From contig NZ_CM001373.1 in NCBI RefSeq assembly GCF_000236165.1, positions 3,018,712 through 3,082,711 of the forward strand: a stretch of 64,000 nt of DNA. The letters run 5' to 3'. The translations under genes were made by a program, and so were the position numbers. Under the pieces are notes generated by a model that was not told where the DNA came from, did not search any database, and worked only from the letters and a program-made list of their open reading frames with translations. Of the stretch, positions 44,045 to 52,117 are shown piece by piece. Each line of letters opens with the position of its first letter. Within the stretch, counting starts at the first letter, position 1. The DNA is from Fluoribacter dumoffii NY 23 (GTDB taxonomy: Bacteria; Pseudomonadota; Gammaproteobacteria; Legionellales; Legionellaceae).

Positions 44045-44498
44045 GATTAACTCCACTTGCCAATTGTCGAACTCGTTCCACATCATGTGCTTGCAAGGTG
44101 GGTTTCGCCAAAGTGGCTAAACTGACACTATCCAGGGCTGTTTCAATTGCCTGGCTAATCAGGCGCCAATTACCCTGAATAGTACAAACACCTTGTAATG
44201 AACAATCATTAGGCTGCAAACTGCACTCTGTGAACCCACGATGTTCTTCCAATGCAAAAATTATTTGCGACACTGAAATTTCAGTTGCAGGTCGCCTCAA
44301 CCGGTATCCTCCAGTTACTCCACGCACCGAAGTTAACAAACCCGCACTAGTCAAACGTTTTAAAATTTTACTTACCGTAGGTACAGTCAGATGAGTATGT
44401 AATGCAATATCACGAGCATTACATAAAACGTGCGCGTGTCTGGCGAGATAAACCATCACAACTGTTCCATAATCGGCCAACTTGCTGATGCGCAGCAT
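44037..44498 (-). CDS. Rrf2-family regulator of the SUF operon
   Basis: 153 residues. An N-terminal winged helix ([22 protein letters not shown]; recognition segment [19 protein letters not shown], then the wing GVTGGYRL) is followed by a cysteine loop [15 protein letters not shown] (about 91-105). This is the architecture of IscR and of the 'SUF system Fe-S cluster assembly regulator' subfamily. The cluster or free cysteines probably sense Fe-S status, giving autoregulation of the operon. An ATG with GAGG close upstream is used. Repeated TAGTAC motifs upstream are candidate operators. Confidence 0.93.
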   Translation of the reverse strand: MLRISKLADYGTVVMVYLARHAHVLCNARDIALHTHLTVPTVSKILKRLTSAGLLTSVRGVTGGYRLRRPATEISVSQIIFALEEHRGFTECSLQPNDCSLQGVCTIQGNWRLISQAIETALDSVSLATLAKPTLQAHDVERVRQLASGVNRG

Positions 44499-44520
44499 AA
44501 CACCTCAAAAGCGAATAATC

Positions 44521-44539
44521 TAGTACTAAATAAGTCTTA
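44521..44539. promoter_or_regulatory. Candidate Rrf2/IscR-type operator, copy 1
   Basis: TAGTACTAAATAAGTCTTA. It matches copy 2 (44588-44606) at 14 of 19 positions and lies 23 bases upstream of the suf regulator start, where a repressor would block transcription. Confidence 0.4.
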
Positions 44540-44586
44540 ATTAGAGACAAAAACCCGGTTTAAATAAAATTTGTTTACACTATAAA

Positions 44587-44609
44587 TATAGTACCAAAAT
44601 AGTTCTATA
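44587..44609. promoter_or_regulatory. Candidate Rrf2/IscR-type operator, copy 2 (palindromic)
   Basis: A 23-base near-palindrome, TATAGTAC-CAAAATAG-TTCTATA, with 8 of 11 arm positions paired. It starts with the TAGTAC core shared with copies 1 and 3 and has the size expected for an Rrf2-family dimer site. It could serve both the suf operon and the divergent dotU-icmF pair. Confidence 0.45.
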
Positions 44610-44624
44610 TCTGGTAAACACGAA

Positions 44625-44631
44625 TAGTACC
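44625..44631. promoter_or_regulatory. Third TAGTACC half-site
   Basis: TAGTACC, the same seven bases that open the palindromic copy 2, 37 bases further along. Only a half-site is convincing. Confidence 0.3.
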
Positions 44632-44672
44632 TTATTGTTAAGTAATGATGCAAATAAAATATTCAATAAATT

Positions 44673-44737
44673 GGATGCCCCTCCGGGCTCAGGAAGCAGC
44701 GCCCAGGGATTAGGGAAAACCTTGATTTTCCGTATCC
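44673..44737 (+). other. GC-rich, possibly structured RNA leader
   Basis: In an otherwise AT-rich gap, GGAT (44673) could pair with ATCC (44734-44737), closing two hairpins: GGGC/GCCC around CAGGAAGC, and GGAAAA (44714) with TTTTCC (44726-44731). This would be a three-way junction of about 65 nt upstream of dotU. I could not match it to SRP RNA, tmRNA or a known riboswitch. Confidence 0.3.
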
Positions 44738-44895
44738 TGTCAGGCCTCACCTCCGTTATTATAACACAAACCCCAATCAGAAAGCTTGACTCACTTGAAC
44801 AATGCGCGTTATATAACGTATCATCTTCTTTTTAAACATTAGAGCGTTTGCACTACGGTTACATGCTTGAATCGATATCCATTAGGAGCAAGGCC

Positions 44896-45684
44896 ATGAC
44901 AGTTGCGCATTATCCTGCCTCTCTGGTCAGTAGTCATCTGAATAAGTCGGGAACTATGCTTGTTCCACAAGGTTATTATCGCTCAAAATTATTTATTGCT
45001 CCTTTTTCTACCAATGCTCTAGTCGCAGCAGCAGGTCCTCTTTTGTCCTTATTGGAACGTCTCTGTCTTAGCCCTTCCCTCCCCCCCATTGAAAATATCA
45101 GAGACAACATTGATCATGAATTGCTTGCTTTCCAGAGCAAAATGGATGCCTCCAAATACCCGGCAGACTTTGCTGCCATTGCTCATTATTTAATGTCAGC
45201 CACCATAGATGAATTAATTGGCAAAAACTACATGCGTGTTTATCAAATTAATGCCGAATTTAAAGCATTTACACCGCTGACCAGTGATGATGCGCAGCCG
45301 CAATATCGTTTTTTTGAAATTTTGAATTACATCAAGGAGCGTCCCACTCAATATCTTGATCTTATTGAGCTGGTTTATTTTCTTTTAATTGTTGGCTTTG
45401 AAGGTCATTACCATCTCAAGGCCGAGGGACGGCAGGTCCTGGATAATTACATTGAAGATCTGTATCAAATCATCCAGCAAAACCGGTTTAATCAACCCCG
45501 TCGTTTATTCAATGAAAACCCCATACCGGCGACTGTCAAAAAAAATTATAAAGCAGTCATCATCTCGGTGATTTCTGCGGTTACGATAGTAGCCCTGGCT
45601 TTTTTTACAAGCCAATATTTATTGGAAAATAAAGCAAAAACTGTTTTGTTTGGACACACCCAACTTGCTCTTCTGGATAGCTAA
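44896..45684 (+). CDS. dotU: DotU/IcmH type IVB secretion stabilising protein
   Basis: 262 residues from the ATG at 44896 (AGGAG 9 bases upstream); earlier in-frame starts are poorer. It matches the DotU/TssL family: the cytoplasmic helical domain contains FFEILNYIKERP and LIELVYFLLIVGFEGHYHL followed by GRQVLDNYIEDLYQII, and a single C-terminal membrane helix lies at about 220-242. With IcmF it stabilises the Dot/Icm core complex in the inner membrane at the pole, which Legionella needs for effector delivery. Its stop overlaps the icmF start by one base (TAATG). Confidence 0.9.
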   Translation: MTVAHYPASLVSSHLNKSGTMLVPQGYYRSKLFIAPFSTNALVAAAGPLLSLLERLCLSPSLPPIENIRDNIDHELLAFQSKMDASKYPADFAAIAHYLMSATIDELIGKNYMRVYQINAEFKAFTPLTSDDAQPQYRFFEILNYIKERPTQYLDLIELVYFLLIVGFEGHYHLKAEGRQVLDNYIEDLYQIIQQNRFNQPRRLFNENPIPATVKKNYKAVIISVISAVTIVALAFFTSQYLLENKAKTVLFGHTQLALLDS

Positions 45685-48605
45685 TGGACAATTCTTTACG
45701 CGCGTTATGTGATGCGATAAAAAAAATACTTTCTCAATTAAAACCCCAAAGCAATCCACTGTCTTTCATAGTGATTACGGGAAGAAATGCCCAAGGGAAA
45801 TCGGCTCTTTTAAAGCAGGGCAATATGGAAGAAATCCCTGTCTTTAGCGAACAACACGCCAAAATTTATTTTAATCAGAAAGGGATCATCATTGAGCTGG
45901 GTGAAAGTTGGCTAACTCACAGCAAAACATTGTTGCAAGCTACTTTAAAGCAATTAAATCGGTGTAATGCTTATCTAAAAATTACCGGCCTTGTTTTATG
46001 CGTTGATGTAAATGAATTACTCATTGCCGATCCCGCGCAATTTGCCGAACATAAGAAAGCACACGTGCAATTATTGGAGCGTTTTGGAGCCAATCTGGGT
46101 TATTCTGTTAATCTTGCGCTGATATTTACCAAAATGGATACGCTTGCTGGTTTCACTGAATTTTACCAGGCTGATCATGCAACTGATCTGTCGAAGCCCC
46201 TGGGATTTTCACTGGATTGCAGGAATGAATTAAAGAAAAAAATAGAAGCCTATTCGTTACAATTTAATCAGCTCACAGAACAAATTGGTCAACAGGTCAT
46301 TAATAAAATGCATCCGGCCCGTTCGACGATGCGCCGCAGTTTAATCCGCGAATTTCCATTACAAGTAGCCAGCCTACGTTCTCCTATTCAGGCGCTAATT
46401 CATGGGATTTCCCCCAAACTCTTTAATTTACATTCCATATATTTTACGAGTGCGGAGCAAGGCGGGGTAAGCATTGACCGTTTGAACAAGAAGATTCAGC
46501 ATGAGTATGCATTAATTGTACAAGATACCTTTCCCCAGGCAACCAATTTCAGAGCCTATTTTATTGAAGGCGCCTTAAGAACGATTCAGGAACATTGCAG
46601 TCAAGTACCCCAGATGCGAAGATTTTCCCAAAAACCCATAATTGCACTTACTGCAGGTATTGCAGGCCTGAGTTTGCTGCTATTAAGCTATAACCATTAC
46701 AAAGCAGCGCATCTGTTAGACGAAGCAAGCAAAGAATTACTCGCTTACGATATTCTGAACAGTCAAAAAAATAAGGAAAAGCAGGCTCTTTATCATCTGT
46801 CCAATGCTGCAAAAACAATGGGAAGTATTTCCAGTAATTCTTTGTCGCTTCCTACAGTACATCAATTAAAATTGAATTTGCACCATAATGCCGAAAATCG
46901 TCTCCACGGTGAGTTTTTATTCTCCTTAATCAATGAATTAGAAGAAGTAATCAGCAATTCCGGCAATACGCCTCTTGTTCGCTACAATGCCTTAAAAATT
47001 TACTTAATGTTCGCGCAACCTGAACATTTTTCAACCCAGAAAATACATGATTGGTTCGCGGCTCAATGGAAAAATCAGCCTGCAACTGCAGTTAAGAAAC
47101 AATTGGCGTTACTCAAACTCCTGTTAAGCAAACCACCTAAAAATATTGTGGTGAAACCACAAATAATTAGCGATGCCAGAAACTATTTAAATGCGTTACC
47201 GTCAAGTTATCTTTATTACTCCATTGCTAAAGAGCTTTTCCCCACTGCAAAGCAAAAAATTGAAATTAATGGTTTTGTGTTGGCTACCAACGAACTCCCC
47301 GTGTATTTTACCCGGGCAGGTTTTAATGAAATCATGCAAAAAATTCCAGAGATTACCCAGAACCTGCAAAAAGAAAGCTGGGTTTTGGCTCGCAATGATT
47401 TAGTCCAGTTACAGGAAATGATAACTCAAGCCTACTGTTTTGATTATGTTACCTGGTGGCAAATGTTCATGCGTAAATCTCAACCCCTGCATTATCAGGA
47501 TTACCAAGCCGGGCGGCAAGTAGTTAAAAACCTGGAACAATCTCATGCACTGAGTAAAATGGTTGGGTTGATTCAACAAGAGACAAAAGCGGATCTCACC
47601 GATAACTCATCTCCGTTTAATCAAGCAATTGCCAATCAATTTACTGATTTAAATTTGATGAGTCATACCACTACCAAAGAACTTAGTTTGAAAATTATTG
47701 ACCTGGAACGTTTTATTTCCACATTATCCATGATCAATGATGGTGGAAAAACTGCTTTTAATATTACCAAAACACGTTTTGCCAGTGAAATGGCCTCTGA
47801 CCCGGTAAGTTTGCTTTTCAATCAGGGGCGGCAGTTACCCGAACCCTTGGGCACCTGGGTAAAACAGCTCGCCAGCGATACCTGGAGTATCCTCATAAAA
47901 GACAGCCGTCAGTATATTAATCAGCAATGGCAGCAAACCGTTTTCAAGGAATTTCAAACGACTATTGCCAAACGCTATCCTTTTGATGCATCCCAACAAG
48001 AAGAAATAGCCATAAATGATTTTAATCACTTCTTTGCTACTCATGGGGCATTGAACAATTTTATTGAAAACTTTGTAAAACCTTTCCTGGATATTTCCAG
48101 TGCCGAGTGGAAACCGAAAGCGGTTAATGATTCTGTATTACCCATTGCCTCAGAAACTTTGGATGCACTGATCCGAGCCAATATTATTACCAACATGTTT
48201 TTCCCTGATCATGGAGAAGAAAGCAAAATTGATTTCAGTTTGCAAAAAATCAGTCTGGATCCTGTAGTTGCCAATCTGGAACTTGATATCGGCGGAACCA
48301 AATTAAATGATAACCAGGGAAGCGACTCGGTAATTCGTTTTACCTGGCCTCAACCTAATGCCAAACTCGCCCTGAACTCCATTGAAGGAAACCATTATGA
48401 ATTGGCCGAACAAGGGATTTGGGCTTTGTTTAAGCTGCTTGAAAAAGTCAATGTTTTGGTTGATGAGCAAGACAGCTCCAGTTTACAAATTCTCTTTGAA
48501 ATCAACAGTAATTCAGGACGCTATTTATTAAAAACCAATAATCAGGTCAACCCGTTCACTCCTGGAATTTTAAATGGATTCACATTGCGCGAATCTGTAG
48601 TTTAA
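45684..48605 (+). CDS. icmF: IcmF (TssM-like) inner-membrane secretion protein
   Basis: 973 residues, homologous to IcmF/TssM. The N-terminal nucleotide-binding domain has a Walker A (GRNAQGKS, 33-40) and a G4-like TKMD (about 149-152), and a membrane helix lies at about 316-338 (PIIALTAGIAGLSLLLL). The rest is periplasmic and ends in a beta-rich region. It partners DotU to stabilise Dot/Icm. The position next to the suf operon, with no other dot/icm gene in the window, should be compared with other species. Confidence 0.9.
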   Translation: MDNSLRALCDAIKKILSQLKPQSNPLSFIVITGRNAQGKSALLKQGNMEEIPVFSEQHAKIYFNQKGIIIELGESWLTHSKTLLQATLKQLNRCNAYLKITGLVLCVDVNELLIADPAQFAEHKKAHVQLLERFGANLGYSVNLALIFTKMDTLAGFTEFYQADHATDLSKPLGFSLDCRNELKKKIEAYSLQFNQLTEQIGQQVINKMHPARSTMRRSLIREFPLQVASLRSPIQALIHGISPKLFNLHSIYFTSAEQGGVSIDRLNKKIQHEYALIVQDTFPQATNFRAYFIEGALRTIQEHCSQVPQMRRFSQKPIIALTAGIAGLSLLLLSYNHYKAAHLLDEASKELLAYDILNSQKNKEKQALYHLSNAAKTMGSISSNSLSLPTVHQLKLNLHHNAENRLHGEFLFSLINELEEVISNSGNTPLVRYNALKIYLMFAQPEHFSTQKIHDWFAAQWKNQPATAVKKQLALLKLLLSKPPKNIVVKPQIISDARNYLNALPSSYLYYSIAKELFPTAKQKIEINGFVLATNELPVYFTRAGFNEIMQKIPEITQNLQKESWVLARNDLVQLQEMITQAYCFDYVTWWQMFMRKSQPLHYQDYQAGRQVVKNLEQSHALSKMVGLIQQETKADLTDNSSPFNQAIANQFTDLNLMSHTTTKELSLKIIDLERFISTLSMINDGGKTAFNITKTRFASEMASDPVSLLFNQGRQLPEPLGTWVKQLASDTWSILIKDSRQYINQQWQQTVFKEFQTTIAKRYPFDASQQEEIAINDFNHFFATHGALNNFIENFVKPFLDISSAEWKPKAVNDSVLPIASETLDALIRANIITNMFFPDHGEESKIDFSLQKISLDPVVANLELDIGGTKLNDNQGSDSVIRFTWPQPNAKLALNSIEGNHYELAEQGIWALFKLLEKVNVLVDEQDSSSLQILFEINSNSGRYLLKTNNQVNPFTPGILNGFTLRESVV

Positions 48606-48614
48606 TTAAAGACC

Positions 48615-48995
48615 TCATTTCAGTTTTAACGAAGAGGATTGGTCTGAACAATCTTTAAAAGCGATTGCTTCGCTAATAAGTGCTTCGGTATTCGTGAAGC
48701 CCAGGGGTTTATTCCATTTAGAATAAACCTGCATATACTCCTCCAAAATATTTAGCCCTATATTCCCGCAAAGATAGTTTCGGGTAGCATTTAATACGGG
48801 TAGCAAATCAGAATAGTGTTGAAGCCTTGGATGCTCTTCCTTTTGCTTCTGACAACAGGTTATTTCATCTTCAATACGTTTTATCAAATCCTGAAGTTGA
48901 ACCTCTATTTTTTCTGCTTCCGGATTATTTTTTTGCAGGTTTTTTGAAGAGGTAAAGAAAGTAACATCAAATTCCGTTTTATGATGCTCCGCCAT
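48615..48995 (-). CDS. Small protein of unknown function
   Basis: 126 residues from the ATG at 48995, which has GGGGA 7 bases before it; a longer frame begins at 49052 without one. The sequence is charged and helical, with cysteines at CCQKQKEEH and a central coiled-coil-like stretch (KIEVQLQDLIKRIEDEI). There is no signal peptide or membrane segment, and I do not recognise a family. It is convergent with icmF, 9 bases apart. It could be a lineage-specific Legionella protein. Confidence 0.6.
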   Translation of the reverse strand: MAEHHKTEFDVTFFTSSKNLQKNNPEAEKIEVQLQDLIKRIEDEITCCQKQKEEHPRLQHYSDLLPVLNATRNYLCGNIGLNILEEYMQVYSKWNKPLGFTNTEALISEAIAFKDCSDQSSSLKLK

Positions 48996-49183
48996 AATAA
49001 GTCCCCTATAATCCCTATAGATAATATTGTAGCCATTAATGAGTTTGACCAACCGTATTTAAATGGATTGATTTTAAATGCATCCAATTTTCTTATTATA
49101 GTTAAATTTTTAACACCAATGAGGCAGATTCACCCAAATTCATATATAATCTTTATCTCTATTGAAAAAGAAAGGTCGATACT

Positions 49184-50014
49184 ATGCGTACGTTTATTTC
49201 CTATTTACTCATTGCATTATTAAGCTTTGGACTGTTGATTAATGAAGCCTCTGCAAAACGTTTTGGTGCGGGCAGAAGCTTTGGCATACAACGTTCACAA
49301 AGCGCCCTTTTTTCGCAAAATAAAGTACAGAAATCCGGAGTTATGGGACAAAGCGCTAAAAACCCCAGCCGGTGGGGAGGAGTACTCAGTGGTTTGTTAA
49401 TTGGCGGCTTACTTACCAGCTTATTTATGGGGCATGGTTTTGCCAGCGGTATCCTGTCCTGGCTGATTATGGGAGCAATCATCTTCTTTCTTGTGGGCTT
49501 TTTCCGTAAAAGAATGCAACCGGGATATCAAACTGGACCTGGACAATCCAGCTCCTTTAACCAAAGCAGTTTCAATAATTTTACCCAATCATTCAATAGC
49601 AGTATGGGCGGTAGTTCTACAGCGAATGTTTCTGAATATCCTGCAGGTTTTGCACCCGAGGCATTTATTCGGGAAGCAAAGGTCACATTTAATCGATTGC
49701 AAGCAGCCTATGATCAAAAAAATCTTCAGGATTTGGGTGAATTCACCGCACCCGAGGTATTCGCAGAAATCAAAATGCAATTAGATGAGGGTGGGGATGC
49801 TTCCAATAAAACTGAGGTAATCACGTTACATGCTGAACTACTTGATGTTTCAAGACAATCCAACTCCTTAATCGCCAGCGTTCGATTTACCGGATCGATT
49901 AAAGAAAACGATGAGCCTATTACCCAACTGGACGAAATCTGGCATTTTCGTCAGTTCCCAAACAGTTCCCAATGGGTTGTTGGTGGAATTCAGCAAGAAG
50001 TGTTTCAACCTTAA
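49184..50014 (+). CDS. Tim44-like domain membrane protein
   Basis: 276 residues. An N-terminal signal sequence (LLIALLSFGLLINEASA, to about residue 24) is followed by a Ser/Gln-rich stretch, two hydrophobic helices (GVLSGLLIGGLLTSLFMGHGFASGILSWLIMGAIIFFLVGFF, about 66-107), a low-complexity Ser/Asn/Gln linker and a C-terminal Tim44-like domain (about 155-276; EAFIREAKVTFNRLQAAYDQKN and WHFRQFPNSSQWVVGGIQQ). Bacterial Tim44-domain proteins are membrane-associated and little characterised. A strong terminator follows. Confidence 0.85.
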   Translation: MRTFISYLLIALLSFGLLINEASAKRFGAGRSFGIQRSQSALFSQNKVQKSGVMGQSAKNPSRWGGVLSGLLIGGLLTSLFMGHGFASGILSWLIMGAIIFFLVGFFRKRMQPGYQTGPGQSSSFNQSSFNNFTQSFNSSMGGSSTANVSEYPAGFAPEAFIREAKVTFNRLQAAYDQKNLQDLGEFTAPEVFAEIKMQLDEGGDASNKTEVITLHAELLDVSRQSNSLIASVRFTGSIKENDEPITQLDEIWHFRQFPNSSQWVVGGIQQEVFQP

Positions 50015-50027
50015 TCCATGAATAGAG

Positions 50028-50058
50028 CCCGGGGGCAGAAACACCCCGGGTTTCTTTT
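50028..50058 (+). terminator. Rho-independent terminator after the Tim44-domain gene
   Basis: CCCGGGG (50028-50034) pairs with CCCCGGG (50044-50050) around a 9-base loop, followed by TTTCTTTT. It would also stop the convergent cyclase transcript, although the T-run favours the plus strand. Confidence 0.85.
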
Positions 50059-50086
50059 AATTTCTACTAGAAACATCCCCCCGCAA

Positions 50087-51718
50087 TTAATTCACAATAA
50101 GAGAATCATCAAACACAACAACTTGATTTCGTCCATTTTCTTTTGCTTTATACAACGCTTGATCTGCCTGAATCACAATGCTGTTGATGTCGTTATTTCC
50201 TTTATATGCCGAGATTCCAACGCTAATCGTCACATGCACCTTTTGTTCATTCACAGTAAAATAATTTTGCGCAAATTGAAGGCGTAGATCATTACAAATC
50301 TTTGCGCTGCTTTGCAGATCTGCACCAGGCAGTATGAGCGCAAATTCTTCCCCCCCGTATCGTCCAATGATATCTCGATTGCGTAAACTGAGCATAAATA
50401 AAGATGCCAGCTTTTTAATAACAAGATCGCCAAATGGATGCCCGTAGGTGTCATTAATCAGTTTAAAATGATCAATATCAATCATGATAAAAGACAAGGG
50501 GGACTCCTGTTGTTTGGCGCGCGCAACTTCGATATTTAAGCGGTTCAAAATACTCGAATGATTTAATAAACCTGTAAGGCTGTCTGTTGTCATGTAATAG
50601 TTTAGAATACTTGCACGATTTGACCGGGAGCGTACAGCAGAAACTAAATCATTTGGCGAAATCGGTTTGGTAAGAAAATCATCGCCTCCCAGACTTATTG
50701 CCGTTAATTTTTTATTTTTATCATCCTCGGTGGAGAGGAAAATAATAGGAATCTTGGTATATCTTCTATCCTTACGCAATAAAGCAGCGAGTTCCAGACC
50801 CGAGCACTCAGGCATATAAACATCCATTAACAGCAAATCAGGTTGAAATGATTCAAGCTCTTTTAATAAATCTAAGGGATTGGTAATGGTACGGGTAATC
50901 ATGTCTGCCTGTTTTAAAATTAAAGAGTAATACTCGGCTAATGATTTGGAGTCATCCAGGATTAAAATTCGATAGGCCTCATTCACCGATGAACTGCAAT
51001 TAATATTCAATTCCTGGACCAGATAGGATACATCAAGGGGTTTTTGGAAATATGCTACACAACCAGCACGTATTGCCGTAAGGCGTGGAATTAATTCATT
51101 ATTAGGGACAATACAAAATAAATGAATGGGTGTTTTTTGTTGTTTTTGGATAGCAACAAATTGTTCCAAAGCAGGCTTCTTGAAAAAATCCGTATCAATT
51201 ATTATTGCAATAGGATGTTCTTTCTCGATGGAATTTAATAAAGAGCTCATATTTTTTATAATATGGGCGTGATAACCTGCTTGTTTCAGGCTTTCACCAA
51301 GCTCTCTCGCCAAATGCGAATCCTGTTCCAGGAGATAGACTAATTTGTTATCTGTCTGTTTCGTTTCATCTGCAAAAATTAATGGCTTTTTTGGAGCTTC
51401 GTGAGTCAATACGCTTTTTAATTGGGAGAAAAAATTATTAATTTTCTCTTTATCATTTTCAGTTAATGTACCTTTAGCGAGAATCTCTTTTAATAATATT
51501 TCCATTTGGCGCGCCGTCTGACTTAATTCAATATAACCATAAGTTCCAGCTGAACCACATAAACTGTGCACATCCCGATGAAAATTCTGAAACCCGGTTA
51601 AATCCCAATGCTTAAGCTGAGCATGCCATTGCATCTCTATATTATGAATCTTTTCGGGCAGATGCTTACTGTAGTGCACAAAAAGATCATGTAATTTTTT
51701 CTGAATATTCTCATCCAT
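50087..51718 (-). CDS. Hpt-REC-REC-GGDEF response regulator, diguanylate cyclase
   Basis: 543 residues. An Hpt domain (1-110) has the phosphorylatable His in VHSLCGSAGTYGY (about 50-62). A first, atypical receiver-like domain (about 125-235) has IIIDTDFFKK. A complete second receiver (about 245-365) has LDDSK, the phospho-Asp in LLMDVYMPE and the Lys in FLTKPI. The GGDEF domain (about 380-543) has an intact GGEEF and, five residues before it, the RNRD inhibitory site. It should make c-di-GMP when phosphorylated and be feedback-inhibited. It overlaps the single-receiver gene by 8 bases. Confidence 0.92.
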   Translation of the reverse strand: MDENIQKKLHDLFVHYSKHLPEKIHNIEMQWHAQLKHWDLTGFQNFHRDVHSLCGSAGTYGYIELSQTARQMEILLKEILAKGTLTENDKEKINNFFSQLKSVLTHEAPKKPLIFADETKQTDNKLVYLLEQDSHLARELGESLKQAGYHAHIIKNMSSLLNSIEKEHPIAIIIDTDFFKKPALEQFVAIQKQQKTPIHLFCIVPNNELIPRLTAIRAGCVAYFQKPLDVSYLVQELNINCSSSVNEAYRILILDDSKSLAEYYSLILKQADMITRTITNPLDLLKELESFQPDLLLMDVYMPECSGLELAALLRKDRRYTKIPIIFLSTEDDKNKKLTAISLGGDDFLTKPISPNDLVSAVRSRSNRASILNYYMTTDSLTGLLNHSSILNRLNIEVARAKQQESPLSFIMIDIDHFKLINDTYGHPFGDLVIKKLASLFMLSLRNRDIIGRYGGEEFALILPGADLQSSAKICNDLRLQFAQNYFTVNEQKVHVTISVGISAYKGNNDINSIVIQADQALYKAKENGRNQVVVFDDSLIVN

Positions 51719-52103
51719 TATATTTCATCCATGCATTTTTTATTGACTCGGCAAGGGTCAAAGGATCAAAAGGCTTTTTAATTACATCAATTGCTCCAAT
51801 TGATTTGTAATCCTCTATTTCATTATTCTGTATCTTGGCCGTCATAAATATCGCGGGAACTTTTATAAAATCAGGATTTTTACGCAATTCTTTTAAAGCC
51901 GTCGGCCCATCCATTTCAGGCATCATGACATCCAGTAAAAGCAAATCAGGAACGTACTCTTTGGCTGCTTCAAGAGCTTTCTTGCCGTTAGAACAATATT
52001 TAACCGAAAATCCGCCTATATTTTCCAGGGCAACTTCGGCAATCATCCTTATGTCTTCTTCGTCTTCGGCATACAAAATTGTTTTAAGTTCTTTATGAGA
52101 CAT
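51711..52103 (-). CDS. Single-domain response regulator (CheY-like)
   Basis: 130 residues: one receiver with the acidic pair in YAEDEEDIR (about 11-19), phospho-Asp in LLLDVMMPEMDG (about 56-67), Thr in FMTAK and Lys in IKKPFDP. There is no output domain. Located between a hybrid kinase and an Hpt-containing cyclase, it probably shuttles phosphate between them. Confidence 0.92.
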   Translation of the reverse strand: MSHKELKTILYAEDEEDIRMIAEVALENIGGFSVKYCSNGKKALEAAKEYVPDLLLLDVMMPEMDGPTALKELRKNPDFIKVPAIFMTAKIQNNEIEDYKSIGAIDVIKKPFDPLTLAESIKNAWMKYNG

Positions 52104-52117
52104 ATTTTTTCCTCCTT

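Larger units (their letters stand above)
44499..44895. other. Divergent intergenic region between suf regulator and dotU
   Basis: 397 bases without a convincing gene. The suf-proximal part (44499-44640) is AT-rich and carries three TAGTAC motifs, one inside a good palindrome. The middle (44673-44763) is GC-rich and can fold into hairpins. The dotU-proximal part (44764-44895) is ordinary sequence with the dotU ribosome-binding site at its end. A short 66-codon frame across the GC-rich part lacks a ribosome-binding site and looks non-coding. Confidence 0.6.

Noticed and set aside
44671-44760. SRP (4.5S) RNA, because of AGGAAGCAGC
   Set aside because: The flanking conserved GGTCAGG...GGAAGG geometry is missing; only a fragment resembles the SRP loop.
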